The notes beneath the pieces are model-generated. The model saw only the letters and a list, made by a program, of their open reading frames with translations. It ran no database searches and was not told the origin of the DNA. A DNA stretch of 64,000 bases from NCBI GenBank assembly GCA_946183365.1, contig CAMHAH010000003.1:124001-188000 (forward strand), given 5' to 3'. Both the position numbers and the translations under genes were made by a program. The DNA is from an uncultured Clostridia bacterium (GTDB lineage Bacteria > Bacillota > Clostridia > Oscillospirales > Acutalibacteraceae). Below, one piece after another: positions 24,035 through 31,089 of the stretch (position 1 is the first letter of the stretch; every line of letters starts with the position of its first letter).

Positions 24035-24130
24035 ATCCCTATAGTATCCATCTATAAGGGAGCGGAGGCAAGCAGAGCGTCCGGCTGTCCGCCGAACACA
24101 TGACTTCCGGGCAGTAGCCCGGACCCACTA
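24035..24130. other. Candidate oriT
   Basis: The bases just before the mob genes hold three stems: CCCTATAG/CTATAAGG (about 24035-24062), GCGGA/TCCGC (about 24063-24093), and a perfect TCCGGG-CAGTAG-CCCGGA hairpin (24106-24123). Inverted repeats next to MobC/MobA genes mark oriT regions in MOBP-type elements. The nick site cannot be placed. The rest of the 23698-24156 gap shows no gene. Confidence 0.55.
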
Positions 24131-24156
24131 CAAAAACGCTAATGAGGTGATTAATT

Positions 24157-24468
24157 ATTGCAAAAAGAAAGAGAAATGTAACGCTGTCGATTCGATTGAC
24201 AGCAGAAGAAAAGAAAGAGATCGCCGCCAAAGCGAAGCAGGCTCAACTGTCTTTGACCGATTATCTGATCGATTGTTCACGCAAAACGACGATCAAGGTT
24301 ACAGATTTATCCGCCATACTTGTTGAGCTGAAACGCATTGGCAACAACCTCAATCAGATCGCTCGCAAGGCAAATTCACGGAGATTTTTCTTCGCAAAGT
24401 TCGATTCCGTCATCGAAGGCCAGCGAAAAATCTACGACGCGATCCTCAGTATGACGGGAGAAGATTGA
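24157..24468 (+). CDS. MobC-like relaxosome protein (probable ATT start)
   Basis: The ORF track starts at TTG 24196, but the frame upstream encodes IAKRKRNVTLSIRL, the usual ribbon-helix-helix start of MobC proteins. The next codon upstream of ATT 24157/24154 region is a TGA at 24148, and no ATG, GTG or TTG lies between. GAGGTG is 8 bases before 24157. So an ATT start is likely. The 103-residue protein ends with ILVELKRIGNNLNQIARKAN, the bacterial mobilisation motif. It should bind oriT and help the relaxase. It is followed 3 bases later by the relaxase gene. Confidence 0.75.
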   Translation: MAKRKRNVTLSIRLTAEEKKEIAAKAKQAQLSLTDYLIDCSRKTTIKVTDLSAILVELKRIGNNLNQIARKANSRRFFFAKFDSVIEGQRKIYDAILSMTGED

Positions 24469-24471
24469 TAC

Positions 24472-25689
24472 GTGGCGACAGTAATTTTCATCAAAGAAAG
24501 CAGGCAAAATCCGTCCGCGATGCGAGCTGTTATCAACTATTGCCAGCAGGAATATAAGACCTTTGACAGCCGATCGAAACGGCAATTAGTCAGCGGAATC
24601 AACTGCGACGGAGCAAATTCCTTCCGTGAATTTATGGCAACGAAAAAGGTTTTCGGCAAGGCTGACGGGATATTTTTCTACCAATACGCGCAGTCCTTTT
24701 CGCCGACGGAGGAGCTCACTCCCGAGCAGGCGCATGAGATTTCAATGGAGTTTGCCGAGAAAGCGTGGCCGGGGCAAGAAGTTCTCGTCGCCACACACTG
24801 CGACGCTTCTCATATTCATACGCACTTTGTCATCAATTCCGTGAGCTTTGAATCAGGGAAAAAGCTCCGCCAGTCGCCCACAACTCTGAGACAGTTAAGA
24901 GCGCTCAGTGATGAGATTTGCCTCGCTCACGGGCTCTCCGTTCTCACGCCATACGAGAACGGAGGCCGCAGGATTTCCAACCGTGAGTATCGCGCGAGGA
25001 TGAGGGGAAACAGCTGGAAACAAAAGCTCGCTGAGGACATCGACAAGTCGATGGAGTACAGCGGCAGCAGGGATGAATTCGTCAGGGCGATGTCGATTCT
25101 CGGATACCGAATGACATGGACGGACGAGAGAAAATACCTGACCTTTCACTGTCCCAACGGCAGAAGCTGTCGCGATAAAAGTCTTCCTGATGAAAAATAT
25201 ATGAAGAAAAACATCGAGAACGAACTCGATTTCAGAGAGAATTCGGACGGCGTTTCGGAAGAGATACAGCCGACCGGATGGGAGAAATCGCGCGAGTTTT
25301 ACGAACAGCACTTGCGCGAACGCTCCTCTGCAAAAGCCGAAACGCAAAAAATTTCCGAAAGTTATCGTGATCCTTCAAGACGCATCATCGGTGGAGTCGA
25401 CAGCCTCGCCGGAGCGGTAGCAAGGATCGTTGATGACGATAACGAAGACCCTGAGGAACGCCGCAAGCGGATCGAAGGACAGGAAAACGGCGCGGCGATC
25501 GGCGCGCTGATCGGAGCGGGCGTCGGGCTGATTTCCTCCGTCGCAAACAGGACGGAAGAACCGACTGAAAGCTCCGAGGAAGATGATTATCAAAGAGAAG
25601 AGATCCTCCAAGAAGTATTCGACGAGGATGACTATGACGATGATTATTACGACGAAGACGAAGGACAAGGCTTCGTTATGTCGATGTAA
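24472..25689 (+). CDS. MobA/VirD2-type relaxase
   Basis: The start is GTG 24472 with GGGAGAAG upstream, 3 bases after the mobC-like stop. The 405-residue protein has the relaxase fold with three-His motif DASHIHTHFVINSV (about residues 102-115), which binds the metal. An upstream conserved stretch INYCQQEYKT precedes it, and the candidate nicking Tyr lies in the N-terminal part. The C-terminal part has a Gly/Ala-rich hydrophobic stretch GAAIGALIGAGVGLI and a very acidic tail. It should nick oriT and pilot the strand during mobilisation. The tail is short compared with relaxases fused to primase domains. Confidence 0.88.
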   Translation: MATVIFIKESRQNPSAMRAVINYCQQEYKTFDSRSKRQLVSGINCDGANSFREFMATKKVFGKADGIFFYQYAQSFSPTEELTPEQAHEISMEFAEKAWPGQEVLVATHCDASHIHTHFVINSVSFESGKKLRQSPTTLRQLRALSDEICLAHGLSVLTPYENGGRRISNREYRARMRGNSWKQKLAEDIDKSMEYSGSRDEFVRAMSILGYRMTWTDERKYLTFHCPNGRSCRDKSLPDEKYMKKNIENELDFRENSDGVSEEIQPTGWEKSREFYEQHLRERSSAKAETQKISESYRDPSRRIIGGVDSLAGAVARIVDDDNEDPEERRKRIEGQENGAAIGALIGAGVGLISSVANRTEEPTESSEEDDYQREEILQEVFDEDDYDDDYYDEDEGQGFVMSM

Positions 25690-25761
25690 AACACTGATTA
25701 AGTGCCGAAGATATACGAATTTATTACGACGAATAAAGTTATTCAAAACAGAAAGGAACCT

Positions 25762-26019
25762 ATGACTGATAACAAAAAATCGAATGTTTATCTAATACCT
25801 ACGGAGGCGCTGCAGACAGTCCGTCTGTCAGCGCCTGCTACACAGTTTAAGAACTATCCCGACGTGCTGACGGTACAGCAGATAGCTGAGCTGATGGGAG
25901 TTTGCAAAAACACGGTTTACAAGCTCATCAAAGAGAACCAGCTCTCCTGCCGACGAATCGGTACAGCCATCCGCGTCAGAAAAAAGGACGTGATGTCCTT
26001 CCTGCGAAACGCAGGCTGA
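25762..26019 (+). CDS. Excisionase-type helix-turn-helix protein
   Basis: The start is ATG 25762 after AAAGGAA; the 20 upstream codons in the track are not supported. The 85-residue protein has a MerR/excisionase-type domain: LTVQQIAELMGVCKNTVYKLIKENQLSCRRIGTAIRVRKKDVMSFL. Its place just before the integrase fits a recombination directionality factor that binds near attR and favours excision. Confidence 0.85.
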   Translation: MTDNKKSNVYLIPTEALQTVRLSAPATQFKNYPDVLTVQQIAELMGVCKNTVYKLIKENQLSCRRIGTAIRVRKKDVMSFLRNAG

Positions 26020-26065
26020 CACGCACGTCGATCACATCAATATAATCTTATTACAATTACAGATA

Positions 26066-26130
26066 AAACTACTGGATATGTCCGCCGTTTGATGGTATAA
26101 TCCATGTTGCAACGGCGGGCATTCCGACAG
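26066..26130 (+). promoter_or_regulatory. Integrase promoter region with inverted repeat
   Basis: CCGCCGTT (26082-26089) and AACGGCGG (26110-26117) form an inverted repeat that encloses a TATAAT at 26096-26101. TGGATA lies 17 bases upstream of it. The stem would occlude the -10 box if bound by a protein such as the excisionase. Confidence 0.5.
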
Positions 26131-26142
26131 AAAGGAGTCAAT

Positions 26143-27381
26143 ATGACAGGAAGCCTGCAAATCAAAAATAATAAATATTACCTCGTTCTGAACCTGTATC
26201 GGAACGGCAAACGCAAAGTAAAATGGATCAACACCGATCTACCCGTCAAGGGCAACAAGACAAAGGCGCAGAAGCTCCTCCGAGAAGCCCTCAAGCAATA
26301 TGAAGAGGAACAACAGCACTGGCAGGAGCTTGAAAACAGTCCGTCGCTCATGCCTTTCGCAGAAGCGGTACAAAAATGGTATGAGTATAAGACAGCCGGT
26401 TTTCAACGGCACATTGACGAGATTACCTGCCAGGGTTACGAAACGCTGATCAGACTGCACATCATCCCGTACTTTACCAATAAGGGCTACCGCCTGTGCG
26501 ACATCAACAAACAGAATCTGCAAGCCTTTATCAACGAGAAAGCCACGCGAGGGAAGATTGACGGATCGGGAGGTCTCTCAGGTATCACCCTGAGAAAAGT
26601 CAAGTCGATCATCAACATGACCTTGACCTACTATGAATCGGAAGGCGTTATCGACCGCAATCCCTGCCGATTCCTCAATCTCCCGCCAAAGGAAAGACAT
26701 GAAGCGAAATTCTTCACAATGTCACAGGTCGAGGAACTTCTTGAGAATCTGTTGAAGAATAACGAACCGCTGTATCCGCTGATTCGAGTTACCGCGCTTT
26801 ACGGTCTGCGCAGAAGCGAAGCGCTCGGGCTGTGCTGGGACTGTGTGAACTTTGAAGCTGAGACCTTCACTATCCGTCGATCGGTCACAAAGGTATCGAA
26901 GCTCGTCGCCAAGGACAAGACGAAGAACGAGTCCAGCCGACGCTCCTTCCCGATGACTGCCGAGATCAAGAAACTGTTCGAGGATCTGAAAAAACAGCAG
27001 AGGAAGGATAAGAGATTCTACGGCAACACCTACTTCGATAACGATTATGTGTTCCGCTGGGAGGACGGCAGACCCTTCTCGCCGGATTATGTGTCACAGA
27101 AGTTCCCGAAACTTCTCAAGGAATACGGCTTGCCCCGCATCCGCTTTCATGAGCTGAGACACAGTGCGGCAAGCAACCTGCTGAGCATGGGCTTCACGCT
27201 TAAAGACGTGCAGGAGTGGCTGGGTCACGCAGATATCCAGACCACAGCCAACATCTACGGTCACCTCGACGCCAAACGCAAGATCGACATGGCGTATGCT
27301 TTGAGCGCGACAGAGAACAAGAAGGAAGCGTCAGAACCTTCCGAAATCGCCTCTGCCCCAAGCTTGGAACAGGCCTCTTGA
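26143..27381 (+). CDS. Tyrosine site-specific integrase
   Basis: The start is ATG 26143 with AAAGGAG. The 412-residue protein has an N-terminal arm-binding domain, a SAM-like core-binding domain at about 65-170, and a catalytic domain. Catalytic residues are visible: Arg in LYGLRRSEALGL, His-x-x-Arg in FHELRHSAASNL, His in GHADIQTTANIYGHL, with the Tyr in IYGHL. It belongs with the Tn916-like phage integrase family. It lies 250 bases from the attR/tRNA end, as expected, and is transcribed toward it. Confidence 0.95.
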   Translation: MTGSLQIKNNKYYLVLNLYRNGKRKVKWINTDLPVKGNKTKAQKLLREALKQYEEEQQHWQELENSPSLMPFAEAVQKWYEYKTAGFQRHIDEITCQGYETLIRLHIIPYFTNKGYRLCDINKQNLQAFINEKATRGKIDGSGGLSGITLRKVKSIINMTLTYYESEGVIDRNPCRFLNLPPKERHEAKFFTMSQVEELLENLLKNNEPLYPLIRVTALYGLRRSEALGLCWDCVNFEAETFTIRRSVTKVSKLVAKDKTKNESSRRSFPMTAEIKKLFEDLKKQQRKDKRFYGNTYFDNDYVFRWEDGRPFSPDYVSQKFPKLLKEYGLPRIRFHELRHSAASNLLSMGFTLKDVQEWLGHADIQTTANIYGHLDAKRKIDMAYALSATENKKEASEPSEIASAPSLEQAS

Positions 27382-27510
27382 ACAACAGTCAAGGGGTCGG
27401 AAAAAGAAAAAAACACCGTTCTCATCGCTCAACACGATCGAAAACAGTGCAAAAGCCTTGAAAATCGTGAAAAATCAGCCGAAATTCTTCCAAAAGGTGT
27501 TAGAAAAACA

Positions 27511-27538
27511 CGGAAAAGTGTTAGATAAAGTGTTAGAT
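27511..27538. promoter_or_regulatory. Right arm-type integrase binding site (candidate)
   Basis: The 28 bases match the left site at 10933-10960 at 25 positions. A third GTGTTAGA lies just upstream at 27497-27504. All point the same way. Confidence 0.6.
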
Positions 27539-27582
27539 GACCCCTAATTTGAACGCTGAAAGGTTCGCACTTAAGGCTCCCC

Positions 27583-27620
27583 GAAAAAGGAAAAAGCCCA
27601 GAAAACAAGCCGTTTTCTGG
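27583..27620 (-). terminator. tRNA-Ala terminator
   Basis: On the reverse strand CCAGAAAAC, loop GGCTT and GTTTTCTGG are followed by GCTTTTTCCTTTTT, 12 bases after the CCA end. It lies on the element side, so the element supplies the terminator for the reconstituted tRNA. Confidence 0.8.
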
Positions 27621-27631
27621 ACTCTCGTGTC

Positions 27632-27677
27632 ATGGTGGAGATAAGCGGATTCGAACCGCTGACCTCTTGAATGCGAA
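27632..27677. repeat. attR: 46-bp direct repeat within tRNA-Ala
   Basis: It is identical to attL at 10742-10787. Here it completes a full tRNA gene, so integration keeps the tRNA functional. Confidence 0.93.
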
Positions 27678-27708
27678 CCAAGCGCTCTACCAACTGAGCT
27701 ATACCCCC
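27633..27708 (-). tRNA. tRNA-Ala (anticodon CGC)
   Basis: The 76-base gene includes an encoded CCA. It has acceptor GGGGGTA/TATCTCC with the G3-U70 pair that marks alanine tRNAs, D-arm GCTCAGTTGGTAGAGC, anticodon loop TTCGCAT (CGC reads GCG) and T-arm GCGGTTCGAATCCGC. It is the integration target of the element to its left. Confidence 0.95.
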
Positions 27709-27825
27709 ATATCGCTATTGCATTATACACCTAAAACGAAGATTTGTAAAGAGTATAAAACAATAATTTATATATCTTTTATCACTCTCAAACCGATCCA
27801 TATAATTTCACTCTCATAAAACGGA

Positions 27826-27853
27826 ACAGGCAACCTATTTGTAGGCTGCCTGT
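27826..27853. terminator. Hairpin downstream of the VOC gene
   Basis: ACAGGCA and TGCCTGT flank ACCT/AGG pairs with a 6-base loop. A near-copy stem is the terminator at 29326-29359. The T-tract is weak on both sides. Confidence 0.5.
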
Positions 27854-27869
27854 GTTTGTGTGCTATACT

Positions 27870-27955
27870 TTTCTTGTAACGTTTTTCACCTTTTCTTATC
27901 TAATACATGAAAAGGCGGTGAGAATGTGACGGATTTTGAGCAGATGTTTTAGGAT
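27870..27955 (+). pseudogene. Stub of an ECF-type sigma factor gene
   Basis: A TGTAACG-type -35, AAAAGGCGGTGAGA ribosome site and an open start GTG ACG GAT TTT GAG CAG ATG TTT (MTDFEQMF) are followed directly by a stop. MTDFEQ.F is the typical start of clostridial ECF sigma factors. Only eight codons remain. Confidence 0.35.
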
Positions 27956-27967
27956 AAATCCAAAGTT

Positions 27968-28378
27968 TTACAAATCCTTTTCTTCGTAAGGCTTATTCCA
28001 CGAACCTATCTCTATCAAATTTCCTTCAGGGTCGGCAATATAACAAGTCCTCTGTCCCCAAGGCTCCAGCTTTGGTTCCAGTACAGGTATAGCTCCGTTT
28101 TTCACAGCTTTTTTGAACGAAATATCAACCTCATCAAATGTGTCAACATACAGAGCCAATTCGAAATGTCCGTTCAATCCCATGATATAGTTATATCTTC
28201 GGCTTGTCATTTTTTCAAAGTCTTTTCTTCCGTATAATAGAAACAAAGTACCGTCTTTTACGAGATAAACGTTTGACGTATCTTCTGTTTCTTTGATTTC
28301 AAAACCGAGTACATCTCTGTAAAACCGAATCATTTCAGCCATATCCTCTACAAATAATCCAAAGCCGTCTAATCTCAT
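27968..28378 (-). CDS. VOC/glyoxalase superfamily protein
   Basis: This 136-residue protein has the paired beta-alpha-beta-beta-beta modules of the VOC fold: MRLDGFGLFVEDMAEMIRFYRDVLGFEI, then ...DPEGNLIEIGSWNKP. Single-domain VOC proteins include glyoxalases, dioxygenases and bleomycin- or fosfomycin-resistance proteins. The C-terminal Glu in NLIEIG is a likely metal ligand. The substrate cannot be told. It stands alone, downstream of the L,D-transpeptidase gene in the same direction with a 64-base gap. Confidence 0.85.
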   Translation of the reverse strand: MRLDGFGLFVEDMAEMIRFYRDVLGFEIKETEDTSNVYLVKDGTLFLLYGRKDFEKMTSRRYNYIMGLNGHFELALYVDTFDEVDISFKKAVKNGAIPVLEPKLEPWGQRTCYIADPEGNLIEIGSWNKPYEEKDL

Positions 28379-28442
28379 AAGTAGCCACCTATAAATTCAA
28401 TCTAATATATATCTTTTCAGGCTGATTTTGTTTATATGATAA

Positions 28443-29216
28443 TTAAAATTCTGCTCCTAAGTTTTCCATAGAATCAATAACAACAACGCAGTCAGGGCTT
28501 ACGTGCTGCATCACATAATACATCTGCTCCTCGGGAATGGCAACGCATCCGCCTGTGCGGGGCTTTCTGTCACCGAAGCAATGAAGGAAGATTGCCGAAC
28601 CCTTTCCCGCGGTACCGTCCTCGTTGTAGCTGATATTAAGGCAATATCGATACTCATATTTATAATCCATGATATGTTCGCTGTCCTCGGTATTCAGCTT
28701 GGGATAATCCTTGATGCTGACCATCTGATTATAATTCACATCGTTATCGCCCGACCAATAGGTGTCGTTGTCTACCTTAGTGTAAGGAATAGCGCAACCG
28801 GGGTCGTCGGCTATTCCGAAGGCTTTATTAAAGCCAAACGTACCCACGGGAGTTTTTAAGTCACCTTCCTTGGTCTTGCCTAAGCCTTCCTTACCGATGA
28901 AGCCCGGCGTAGAGGTCAGCATTTTCCAGTTGCCGTCCTTGTCCTTTTCGTGCATAGAGATCCAAGCTGTTGATTTTTCATAACCGGCAACCACAAAAAG
29001 CTGTTTTGCGTCCTTAGCCGCGTCAAGCTTTGTTACCCACTCGGGCGAGTCCTCTGTGTCGAGCGAGAGACGCTCTCTCGGTATAGAGAACTTTGCGGCA
29101 GTATCTGCGGGTTCCGTCTTCGGAGCGGGATCAGACCCCGAACAACCCGACAATACGGTTGTCAAAGTAATGGTTAGCACGGCTAAAACTACTGCAATGA
29201 TGTTTCTGATTTTCAT
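28443..29216 (-). CDS. L,D-transpeptidase lipoprotein (YkuD domain)
   Basis: The start is ATG 29216, 8 bases after AAAGGA (the track start three codons earlier sits on the ribosome site). The 257-residue protein has a lipobox TVLSGC and a YkuD domain from about residue 70 to the end. The catalytic motif IFLHCFGDRKPRTGGCVAIP holds the His and the nucleophilic Cys. It should form or remodel peptidoglycan cross-links or act as a carboxypeptidase outside the membrane. It is probably monocistronic. Confidence 0.9.
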   Translation of the reverse strand: MKIRNIIAVVLAVLTITLTTVLSGCSGSDPAPKTEPADTAAKFSIPRERLSLDTEDSPEWVTKLDAAKDAKQLFVVAGYEKSTAWISMHEKDKDGNWKMLTSTPGFIGKEGLGKTKEGDLKTPVGTFGFNKAFGIADDPGCAIPYTKVDNDTYWSGDNDVNYNQMVSIKDYPKLNTEDSEHIMDYKYEYRYCLNISYNEDGTAGKGSAIFLHCFGDRKPRTGGCVAIPEEQMYYVMQHVSPDCVVVIDSMENLGAEF

Positions 29217-29325
29217 TCTATACATCCTTTCAAAAATTGATACAAAGCTTCATCCGTTTAGCCTGAATTTGCAGGCTCCGAATTTTTTTGATTATATCAC
29301 ATTAACTTTGATTTGTCTATCGCAT

Positions 29326-29359
29326 ATAAAAACAGGCAACCTAACATAAGATTGCCTGT
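29326..29359 (-). terminator. Terminator of the 29408 gene
   Basis: On the reverse strand ACAGGCAATCT pairs with AGGTTGCCTGT and is followed by TTTTTAT. It lies 49 bases past the stop codon. Confidence 0.75.
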
Positions 29360-29376
29360 GATTATGATGATCTCTT

Positions 29377-29400
29377 CACCGTCTGGCGTAAGTGGCGTAA
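29377..29400. repeat. GGCGTAA repeat copy 1
   Basis: CACCGTCTGGCGTAAGTGGCGTAA. Related copies lie at 30493-30523 and 31009-31036, all in one orientation and all between genes. Confidence 0.55.
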
Positions 29401-29407
29401 ATTGTTA

Positions 29408-29848
29408 TTACTCGTTCACAATATAGTAATTATCTTTTCCCATATGCCCTTCAACCGGTCGCCATCTCAACTTCTCAGCGCATATCAGCGTGCCGTCGTA
29501 ATTCTCGATCGAAGCAGCATCAACACTATCGTCGTCACACCAATATATAAATCCGTCCTTTTCAAGGATAGTTGAACCGAGTATCTCACAGGTATATGTC
29601 GGGTCAACAGGATTAAGGTTCATATATTGTAAACCGGAAAACTCCAGTTCAACCATAGACGGATTATCAAATTGCCTTTGGATAATCACCTTCAAAATTC
29701 TTTTATCATTGAGCGGATACATACCTAAACCTTCTCCGACATACGCTCCGCTTAGATAATGCATTTCTTTAATACAGCCATCATGAAAGTAACATACCAA
29801 ATCCATAAAAGATTTTATATCGTCATTTGTTTTGATTCCTTTCCACAT
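29408..29848 (-). CDS. Unrecognised 146-residue protein
   Basis: The protein has no signal peptide or membrane segment. It has an N-terminal DLVCYFHDGCIKEMHYLSG motif, beta-rich middle part (VELEFSGLQYMNL) and a C-terminal CAEKLRWRPVEG. The compact, all-cytoplasmic layout resembles immunity-type or small hypothetical proteins common in Firmicutes, but I cannot name a family. AGGAGA lies before the start. It is 8 bases downstream of the RelE/ParE toxin gene and may be part of that operon. Confidence 0.65.
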   Translation of the reverse strand: MWKGIKTNDDIKSFMDLVCYFHDGCIKEMHYLSGAYVGEGLGMYPLNDKRILKVIIQRQFDNPSMVELEFSGLQYMNLNPVDPTYTCEILGSTILEKDGFIYWCDDDSVDAASIENYDGTLICAEKLRWRPVEGHMGKDNYYIVNE

Positions 29849-29856
29849 AGTTTCTC

Positions 29857-30165
29857 CTATTCAAACAGTACTCTCATATTATCTCTTCTGCCATATAATA
29901 CACGAACAATAAATACAGTATCTTTCTCATGACGATAAAACGCGGTATAGTTGCCGCATATCAGATAACGGTAATCGGATTGTGTTTGGGCAACGGATGA
30001 TAAAGGCGCACCCATATCGGGAAAGTCTATCAGCTGTTGAAGCCTGTCCATAATTGTTCTGATCGTATTTTCGGCAGCTGTTGCATTTTGCAAATCGTCG
30101 GTAATATAGCCTTTGATCTCCTGTAAATCTCCCAATGCGTCAGGAGAGAATCGGATCTCAATCAT
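29857..30165 (-). CDS. RelE/ParE family toxin
   Basis: This 102-residue protein has the RelE/ParE fold signature: IRFSPDALGDLQEIKGYI, MDRLQQLIDFPDMGAPL, YRYLICGNYTAFYRHEKDTVFIVRVLYGRRD. The family includes ribosome-dependent mRNA endonucleases and gyrase poisons; the C-terminal VLYGRRD pattern is typical. Its start overlaps the stop of the antitoxin gene by one base (TAATG), the usual coupled order of antitoxin then toxin. Confidence 0.9.
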   Translation of the reverse strand: MIEIRFSPDALGDLQEIKGYITDDLQNATAAENTIRTIMDRLQQLIDFPDMGAPLSSVAQTQSDYRYLICGNYTAFYRHEKDTVFIVRVLYGRRDNMRVLFE

Positions 30166-30410
30166 TACAGACCAAGCTCCTTTTCAACCTCGGAAAGGCT
30201 GAGCCAGCCTTTTTCTTTTGCGCTGTGCTCACCCTTTTCCAATTCGCTTAACAGTTTTATTTCTGCGTGGAGTTTTTCATATTCTTTGATGTCAAGGATA
30301 GCGTATCTTCCCCTGCCGTTCTTCGTCAAAAAGACAGGCTCGCCGACAGCGATATCGTTCAACACTTCATTGTAGTTTCTCAAGTCTGATACAGGTTTGA
30401 TGTTAGGCAT
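30165..30410 (-). CDS. Phd/YefM family antitoxin
   Basis: This 81-residue protein has the Phd/YefM DNA-binding fold: VSDLRNYNEVLNDIAVGEPVFLTKNGRGRYAILDIKEYEKL. The C-terminal tail (WLSLSEVEKELGL) should bind and block the toxin encoded next. It is preceded by GGAGG and by an inverted repeat that may be its operator. The pair lies in the chromosome, not in the mobile element. Confidence 0.9.
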   Translation of the reverse strand: MPNIKPVSDLRNYNEVLNDIAVGEPVFLTKNGRGRYAILDIKEYEKLHAEIKLLSELEKGEHSAKEKGWLSLSEVEKELGL

Positions 30411-30431
30411 AATATAACCTCCTTATATAAT

Positions 30432-30469
30432 ATTTTACGAATAAATTATAGCATAATTCTTCGTAAAAT
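30432..30469 (-). promoter_or_regulatory. Operator of the Phd-RelE/ParE operon
   Basis: ATTTTACGAA and TTCGTAAAAT are perfect 10-base arms with an 18-base AT-rich spacer that includes the promoter -10 area. The pair lies 22 bases upstream of the antitoxin start. Confidence 0.7.
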
Positions 30470-30492
30470 TCAACTATATATTTTATCGTTTT

Positions 30493-30523
30493 CTGCACCG
30501 TTTGGCGTAAGTTTTGGTGTAAA
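30493..30523. repeat. GGCGTAA repeat copy 2
   Basis: CTGCACCGTTTGGCGTAAG then TTTTGGTGTAAATG. One copy of the family at 29377 and 31009. The rest of the 30470-30668 gap shows nothing else that I can support. Confidence 0.5.
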
Positions 30524-30668
30524 TGGTGATGCGGTGAAAACGAGATGTCTTTTATTGCTCTGGAATCAAATACGTTCCAAGAGTTTGAAACTCTGATTTT
30601 TTCAATGCCTTTGTCGCATCGGTATAGATATTCATATCATTTCAGCCTGATTTTGTCTATCTGTCAAA

Positions 30669-30705
30669 TAAAAAAGACCTTGATGAAAACGAATCCATCA
30701 AGGTC
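30669..30705 (-). terminator. Terminator of the small membrane protein gene
   Basis: On the reverse strand GACCTTGATG pairs perfectly with CATCAAGGTC and is followed by TTTTTTATTTG, 28 bases after the stop at 30733. Confidence 0.85.
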
Positions 30706-30732
30706 AAATTCATTAAAATATGCGAATTGTTT

Positions 30733-30948
30733 TTATTTGTTTTTATTTCTTACGGTATTGACCACAAATAAAATCAAGTACATAACAACGCCAATGCCGA
30801 GCGGGTATAAAATGTGATATGATGAGGAAAATTGGTATCCGCTTCCGTTTATCCACGTTTTCCATATGAAGTCAAACAGATTCCATAGTCCAATGCAAAT
30901 AGCGACAAACAAAACGCCGCCTAACACTGTTTTAATGGTTTTATTCAT
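30733..30948 (-). CDS. Small two-TM membrane protein
   Basis: The start is ATG 30948 after AAAGGAG; the 23 upstream codons of the track ORF are not supported. The 71-residue protein has two membrane helices (VLGGVLFVAICIGLWNLF and LYPLGIGVVMYLILFVV) joined by a short loop, and a basic tail RNKNK. No family is recognised. Confidence 0.7.
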   Translation of the reverse strand: MNKTIKTVLGGVLFVAICIGLWNLFDFIWKTWINGSGYQFSSSYHILYPLGIGVVMYLILFVVNTVRNKNK

Positions 30949-31008
30949 TTTTTGCTCCTTTGCTAAAAAATTACAAAATATGCGATTGATTACGCTCTGC
31001 ACAACTTT

Positions 31009-31036
31009 CTGCACCATTTGGCGTAAATGGCGTAAG
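31009..31036. repeat. GGCGTAA repeat copy 3
   Basis: CTGCACCATTTGGCGTAAAT then GGCGTAAG. The closest relative of the copy at 29377. Confidence 0.55.
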
Positions 31037-31089
31037 TTTATGATTTGTGAACTTTCAAAAACCGCATAGATAAACCATTTTTTGGCTTT

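Larger units (their letters stand above)
10742..27677 (+). mobile_element. Integrative mobilizable element in tRNA-Ala(CGC)
   Basis: A 46-bp perfect direct repeat (10742-10787 and 27632-27677) consists of the 3' part of the tRNA-Ala gene. The interval, 16,890 bp per unit, carries a tyrosine integrase next to the intact tRNA copy, an excisionase, MobA/MobC relaxosome genes, a DUF927-like helicase, a toxin-antitoxin-like pair and surface-protein cargo. Matching 28-base arm-type sites lie inside both ends. No VirB4, VirD4/TcpA or other mating-pore gene is present, so it is mobilizable rather than self-transmissible. Confidence 0.93.

Noticed and set aside
10742-27677. Self-transmissible conjugative element
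   Set aside because: No VirB4-, VirD4- or TcpA-like ATPase and no mating-pore membrane genes are present; only mobilisation genes were found.
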